Below are positions 60,019 through 64,000 of a stretch of 64,000 bases of DNA, piece after piece. The position numbers and the translations under genes are program-made. Source of the DNA: Arthrobacter sp. AL12 (lineage in GTDB: Bacteria > Actinomycetota > Actinomycetes > Actinomycetales > Micrococcaceae); NCBI RefSeq assembly GCF_029960645.1, contig NZ_JASBQY010000013.1, positions 1-64,000 on the forward strand, written 5' to 3'. Every line of letters begins with the position of its first letter. The stretch's first letter is position 1. The notes beneath the pieces are model-generated. The model did not search any database and was not told where the DNA came from. It was given only the letters and a program-made list of their open reading frames with translations.

Positions 60019-60930
60019 TCAGCGTTCGCGCTGGGGCTCTCCGGCGACGGTCTTTGCGGCCTCGACCTCGAGCATAAGCTGGCCGTCTTCCTCGACGAGC
60101 TTCGGCTGGTACACGTGGGCCTTGCGCTTGTAGCTCAGGTAGGCGATACAGCCGTTCGCGGCGGCCATCTTCTCGAGCATGATCTCCGAGCCGGGCACCA
60201 GCAGCTGGCCCAGGGTTCGCCCGACCGTGTTCTCCTGGCCCACCTCATCGCCGAGCGCGGAGGTGTTACGCCCCTCGACGACCTTGCCGACGCATACCCA
60301 GCGGCCCCACACACCCTTGCTGGCCAGCAGCGACGGCTGCTGGTTCATCGGCACCGTGGCGGCGAAATAGCGGGTGTTGAAACGGCGGTGGGCGAAGTCC
60401 GGGCTGAGCCAGTTGACCAGAGGCTTGAGGAGGTCTGTCCGCACCGAGAGGCCGCGTTTGGCAAGCACGTCCGTGAAGGACTTCTCCTGGTCCGCCACAG
60501 CCACCCGGGCCCGCATCCACTCGGCGCTGGACGTTGCCTCCACCGTGGTGGACAGGTCCGGTCCCGCGAGGAGGACGCCGGTTTCCTCGAACAGCTCGCG
60601 GATGGCGCCCACCACATGGCGGCGGGCCAGACCGATGTCGGCGGTGCCCATCTGCTCGGCCCAATGCTGCGGTGTGGGGCCCAGCCAGCCGACGGCGTCG
60701 TCGTCGGAGGCCTCCAGCGACCCGCCCGGAAAGGCGAGCACACCCAGCGGGGAGGACCCGGGCCGGTATCCCAGCCAGGTCTCCAGGCCCGTGGGCGAGT
60801 CGCGCAGGAGCACCACAGAGGACGCGGACCGGGGCGCGCGGGGGGTCCGTTCGCCGTGTTCAAGCCAGCTGCGGGCCGCCCCCTCAAGATCCGGGGGAAG
60901 GGCAAACAGGCGTCGGGCTAACTGGGGCAC
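60019..60930 (-). CDS. NUDIX hydrolase with split box (NUDT19-like)
   Basis: A 303-aa NUDIX protein. The first half of the box is AFPGGSLEASDDDA and the second half is GAIRELFEETGVLL, separated by roughly 40 residues. This long insertion inside the box is characteristic of the NUDT19/RP2 group, which cleaves CoA and acyl-CoA. GTG 60930 is the start. In this actinobacterial neighbourhood it lies next to RidA (18-bp gap) and may share its operon. The exact substrate is unknown. Confidence 0.87.
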   Translation of the reverse strand: MPQLARRLFALPPDLEGAARSWLEHGERTPRAPRSASSVVLLRDSPTGLETWLGYRPGSSPLGVLAFPGGSLEASDDDAVGWLGPTPQHWAEQMGTADIGLARRHVVGAIRELFEETGVLLAGPDLSTTVEATSSAEWMRARVAVADQEKSFTDVLAKRGLSVRTDLLKPLVNWLSPDFAHRRFNTRYFAATVPMNQQPSLLASKGVWGRWVCVGKVVEGRNTSALGDEVGQENTVGRTLGQLLVPGSEIMLEKMAAANGCIAYLSYKRKAHVYQPKLVEEDGQLMLEVEAAKTVAGEPQRER

Positions 60931-60948
60931 GGGAAACGGACCTGGCCT

Positions 60949-61518
60949 CTAGGCGAATTCGGCGATGAGTTCGACTTCAACCGGAGAGTCGAGCGGAAGG
61001 ACGGCAACGCCGACGGCGGAGCGTGCGTGCTGGCCGGCGTCGCCGAGGACCCGGCCCAGCAGTTCGGACGCGCCGTTGATGACACCGGGCTGGCCGGTGA
61101 AGGAAGGGTCGGAGGAGACGAACCCGACGACCTTAACGATCCGCGTGATGCGGTCAAGGTCCCCGATGACACTCTTGACGGCGGCCAGGGCGTTGACCGC
61201 GCACACGGCGGCGTACCGCTTGGCGGTTTCCGGCGAGACCGTGGCCTCATCCGAGGCGCCTTCGGTGCCGGAGGAGACCTTGCCGGTCGCTTCCAGCCTG
61301 CCGTTAATGAACGGCAACTGGCCGGAGGTGTAAACGTGGTTGCCGGAAATCACTGCGGGGACGTAGGCGGCAACCGGCGCGGCGACCTCCGGCAGGGTCA
61401 GGCCGAGCTCGGCCAGGCGCTGCTCGACGGCGGACGGCGCGCCCGCCGCGGCGGTGCCGTCCGCCGGTGTTCCGGTAGCGGCGGAGCCGCCCGGGGCGGC
61501 CGGTGCGGGGGTGCTCAT
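60949..61518 (-). CDS. RidA family protein
   Basis: A 189-aa YjgF/RidA-fold protein with a ~30-residue Ala/Pro/Gly N-terminal tail. Core motifs are AAPVAAYVPAVISGNHVYTSGQLPF, CAVNALAAVKSVIGDLDRITRIVKVVGFV and SAVGVAVLPLDSPVEVELIAEF. RidA proteins hydrolyse reactive enamines/imines from PLP enzymes. This long actinobacterial subgroup lacks the clear Arg of classical RidA (Val-Ala at that site), so its activity may differ. It starts 2 bp after the DUF4177 gene stop. Confidence 0.87.
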   Translation of the reverse strand: MSTPAPAAPGGSAATGTPADGTAAAGAPSAVEQRLAELGLTLPEVAAPVAAYVPAVISGNHVYTSGQLPFINGRLEATGKVSSGTEGASDEATVSPETAKRYAAVCAVNALAAVKSVIGDLDRITRIVKVVGFVSSDPSFTGQPGVINGASELLGRVLGDAGQHARSAVGVAVLPLDSPVEVELIAEFA

Positions 61519-61520
61519 GG

Positions 61521-61676
61521 CTACTGCTTCTCCCGCTTCAGGTAGGCAACCAGGCCGTTTCCCTCGGGGCCGGGGACAACCTGGACAAGCTCCCAGCCGT
61601 CGTCACCCCACTGGTCCAAAATCTGCTTTGTGGCGTGGATAATGAGCGGAATCGTTGCGTACTCCCATTTGGTCAT
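61521..61676 (-). CDS. DUF4177 small protein
   Basis: A 51-aa protein, ATG 61676 to TAG 61521: MTKWEYATIPLIIHATKQ, then ILDQWGDDGWELVQVVPGP and VAYLKREKQ. The W-EY start and GWELV motif are the DUF4177 signature. It is followed after 2 bp by ridA, the same pair as Rv3678A-Rv3678c as I recall. TAGGCT (plus-strand 61684-61689) is 7 nt from the start, so the transcript is probably leaderless. Function unknown. Confidence 0.9.
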   Translation of the reverse strand: MTKWEYATIPLIIHATKQILDQWGDDGWELVQVVPGPEGNGLVAYLKREKQ

Positions 61677-61683
61677 GAGCTAA

Positions 61684-61706
61684 AGCCTAGTCCTTGCCGG
61701 TAAAGT
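61684..61706. promoter_or_regulatory. back-to-back leaderless promoters of DUF4177 and ponA2-like gene
   Basis: TAGGCT on the minus strand (61684-61689) and TAAAGT on the plus strand (61701-61706) each sit 7 nt from their start codon. The 37-bp gap means the two -10 elements nearly abut, so the polymerases would compete. Confidence 0.55.
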
Positions 61707-61713
61707 GGAAAAC

Positions 61714-63993
61714 ATGGCGACTGGTAACAACCCTTTATTTGACACGGCCACCACCCTCGGAAAGATCCTTCTTTTCCTGGGCGTGAGCGCCATTTGCGGC
61801 GTCCTGGTGGCGGGACTGCTGGTTCCTGCGGCCGCCGTCACCGGCAGCTCGGCCAGCGGATCGATCAAGTTCTTCGAGACGCTGCCGGCCGAACTCCAGG
61901 TCGACCCGCCGAGCCAGTCGACGTCGATCCTGGCCGCCGACGGCAGCGTAATCGCCAACCTCTACGCCGAGAACCGCACCCGGGTCTCCCTCGAGCAGAT
62001 GTCGCCGTTCGTGAAGGACGCCGTCATCGCCATCGAGGACAGCCGCTTCTACGAGCATGGCGGCGTGGACACCACCGGCATCATGCGCGCCCTCGTCAGC
62101 ACGGCCCGCGGCAACCGGCAGGGGGCGTCGACTATCACCCAGCAGTACGTGAACAACGTCATCAACTCCTCCCTCGAGGCCGAGGGCAAGAGCGACCAGG
62201 TCCTGCTGAACGGTGTGAACAAGGGCGTCGGCGACAAGCTGCGGGAAATGAAGCTCGCCATTGCGCTGGAGAAGAAATTCAGCAAGGAGCAGATCCTTGA
62301 GGGCTATCTCAACATCGTATTCTTCAACCGTGACGCCTACGGCATCGAAGCCGCCTCCAAGTTCTTCTTCAGCACCACAGCCAAGGACCTGACTCTGCCG
62401 CAGGCAGCGCTGCTGGCCGGCCTGGTCAACAGCCCGTCCTTCTTCGACCCGATCGCCAACCCGGAGAACGCCAAAGTCCGCCGTGACCTGGTGCTCCAGT
62501 CCATGCTGAGCCAGGGCAAGATCAAGCCAGCCGAATATGACGCCGCCGTGGCCACCCCGGTGGAAACGAAGGTCACCCAGCCCCGCCAGGGCTGTGCCTA
62601 CTCCTCGACCGCCCCATACTTCTGCGACTACGTGCTGCACCTGATGCTGAACAACCCGGCCTACGGCGCCGACGCCAAGGAGCGCGAGCGGGCGGTCTTC
62701 CGCGGCGGCCTGACCATCAAGACGACGCTGGACCCGAACGCCCAGGCCGTGGCGCAGGCCCAGGTTGAGGGCTCCGCCGGGGAGAACCCGGACAAGTGGG
62801 GCGCCTCGCTGGTCTCCGTGCAGCCGGGCTCCGGCAGAATCGTCTCCATGGCCCAGAACACGCAGTTCCTGGAGGCCGAAGGCAAGTTCAACAACGTCAT
62901 CAACTTCAACGTCGACATGCGCGACGCCCAGGGTAACGACCTCGGCGGGCTGGGCGGGTTCCAGCCCGGTTCCACGATGAAGCCGTTCACCTTCGCCGCG
63001 TGGCTCAACGAGGGCAAGTCCATGAACACGGTCCTCAACGGCTCCGTGCGCCGGTACCCGCTGAACTACCGGTGGAAGAACACCTGCACCACCCGGGTGG
63101 ACGGCGCCTACAACACGGCGGAGAAGAGCCTGGGCGCTGCGGATGACCTGCAGAACGCCGAAGACGGCTACTACAAGAACATGAGCGTCGTTGACGGGCT
63201 GGCAAACTCGATCAACACGATGACCTTCGCAACGGCGGCGCAGGTCGACCTCTGCGGCATCCAGAAGATCGTTGACGCTGCGGGCATCCACGCCGGCCAG
63301 ACCAACGAGCCCGTTCCGATGACGCGCCTGTCCAACCTGATCGGCGCCACCCAGACCTCGCCGCTGACCATGGCCAGCGCGTTCGCCACGTTCGCGAACA
63401 ACGGGAAGTACTGCCAGCCGATCGCCATCGAAACGGTGACGGACGCGACCGGCGCCCAGCTGCCGGCCCAGGCCACGAACTGCCGCGACGCGATCAAACC
63501 CGAAGTTGCCCGCGGCGTGAGCTACGCGCTTCAGGAGGTCCTCAACCGCGGCTCCGGCTCGCTGATCAAGCCGCGGATCTCGACCCGGACCAGCTTCCCG
63601 ATCGCCGCCAAGACCGGTACCAACGACCCCAACAACTCCACCTGGGTAGTCGGCTACACCAGCGGCCTGGCGACGGCCTCCTGGTTCGGCGACGCGCTGG
63701 GCGGCCAGGACCGGCCGGGACGCAACCTGACCCTCAACGGCAAGTTCTACAAGGCCATCGACGGTTACATGATCGCCGGCCCGCAGTTCTCCAACTACAT
63801 GACCCAGGTGGCGCCGTCCTACGGCACGGACCCGTTCACGGCCCCGCCGTCGAACCTGGTGACCGGTCCGACCCCGGCGCCCCGGCCGTCCACGCAGGCG
63901 ACGCCGGCCCCGTCCGGCTCCGCACCGCCCAGCCCGGCCCCGACTGAGCCCGCGCCGACTGAGCCCGCGCCGCCGGGCCAGGAAAAGAAGTAA
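61714..63993 (+). CDS. class A penicillin-binding protein (PonA2-type transglycosylase/transpeptidase)
   Basis: A bifunctional peptidoglycan synthase of 759 aa. A short cytoplasmic part and one membrane helix (LLFLGVSAICGVLVAGLLVP) precede the glycosyltransferase domain, with catalytic Glu108 in AIEDSRFYEHGGVD and the second motif GASTITQQYVNN. The transpeptidase domain has Ser420 in PGSTMK, S499-I-N and KTGTN. The C terminus is a Pro/Ala/Thr-rich tail (TPAPSGSAPPSPAPTEPAP) with no PASTA domain, unlike mycobacterial PonA2. ATG 61714 is taken (7 nt from TAAAGT); a GTG three codons upstream is possible. The stop is 7 bp from the window end. Confidence 0.93.
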   Translation: MATGNNPLFDTATTLGKILLFLGVSAICGVLVAGLLVPAAAVTGSSASGSIKFFETLPAELQVDPPSQSTSILAADGSVIANLYAENRTRVSLEQMSPFVKDAVIAIEDSRFYEHGGVDTTGIMRALVSTARGNRQGASTITQQYVNNVINSSLEAEGKSDQVLLNGVNKGVGDKLREMKLAIALEKKFSKEQILEGYLNIVFFNRDAYGIEAASKFFFSTTAKDLTLPQAALLAGLVNSPSFFDPIANPENAKVRRDLVLQSMLSQGKIKPAEYDAAVATPVETKVTQPRQGCAYSSTAPYFCDYVLHLMLNNPAYGADAKERERAVFRGGLTIKTTLDPNAQAVAQAQVEGSAGENPDKWGASLVSVQPGSGRIVSMAQNTQFLEAEGKFNNVINFNVDMRDAQGNDLGGLGGFQPGSTMKPFTFAAWLNEGKSMNTVLNGSVRRYPLNYRWKNTCTTRVDGAYNTAEKSLGAADDLQNAEDGYYKNMSVVDGLANSINTMTFATAAQVDLCGIQKIVDAAGIHAGQTNEPVPMTRLSNLIGATQTSPLTMASAFATFANNGKYCQPIAIETVTDATGAQLPAQATNCRDAIKPEVARGVSYALQEVLNRGSGSLIKPRISTRTSFPIAAKTGTNDPNNSTWVVGYTSGLATASWFGDALGGQDRPGRNLTLNGKFYKAIDGYMIAGPQFSNYMTQVAPSYGTDPFTAPPSNLVTGPTPAPRPSTQATPAPSGSAPPSPAPTEPAPTEPAPPGQEKK

Positions 63994-64000
63994 GAAGCGC

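Overview
The window is high-GC DNA from an actinobacterium, most likely Arthrobacter, Pseudarthrobacter or another Micrococcaceae. The evidence is strong G/C third-position bias, frequent GTG/TTG starts, actinobacterial marker genes (bS22, DUF4244, the Tad/DECH-helicase block, a MarP-type protease, the RidA/DUF4177/PonA2 block) and many TAnnnT -10 boxes placed 6-7 nt before the start codon, as in leaderless transcripts. I see no rRNA, tRNA, CRISPR array, prophage or insertion sequence. This is mostly chromosomal housekeeping DNA with a few accessory patches.

Left part (0-31.6 kb). A System II cytochrome c maturation operon (histidine phosphatase-resA-ccdA-resB-ccsB, minus strand) is followed by a YceI gene behind an AT-rich control region and two related small membrane proteins. 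Then come a glutaredoxin-like gene with rex, a HAD phosphatase, an excisionase-type HTH gene with the 32-aa ribosomal protein bS22, and a DAHP synthase preceded by a leader peptide containing Trp-Tyr-Ala-Tyr-Phe. A divergent GntR regulator/L-lactate dehydrogenase pair has two copies of a palindromic operator. Next are an ArsR regulator, acuC, a TrkH/TrkA potassium system, an HhH-GPD protein, proC, a YCII protein beside a decayed ECF sigma factor, ppx, sseB and topA. A divergent regulator/MFS exporter pair and a class I methyltransferase close this part.

Middle (31.6-37.7 kb). A TipAS-like MerR regulator has a 19-bp-spacer promoter. Beside it is a PheS-like 'mystery ligase' (SrmL type) with a leaderless upstream ORF. 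Three tandem lipoprotein genes share a two-cysteine domain and each has its own promoter. trhO and a GNAT acetyltransferase follow.

Right part (37.7-64 kb). The DECH-box helicase is followed by a convergent Tad-type secretion/pilus operon (CpaE-like, TadA, TadB, TadC, DUF4244 pilin-like, TadE, TadE-like). After it come a PolA-like polymerase, a CoA-type NUDIX enzyme, nth with a repeat-bearing N terminus, acsA with a CRP-type site, aroQ, a DUF2332 protein, a MarP-type protease, a crp-family regulator, a NUDIX19-like hydrolase, RidA, DUF4177 and a PonA2-type penicillin-binding protein. From memory, this order resembles the M. tuberculosis Rv3646c-Rv3682 region, and the left part contains pieces resembling Rv0496-Rv0529.

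Most notable for follow-up: the aromatic leader peptide and hairpins before DAHP synthase; the SrmL-type ligase with its upstream ORF; the lipoprotein triplet; the pilin-like motif in the DUF4244 protein; a sigma factor that has lost its region 4 helix; and the many leaderless promoters.
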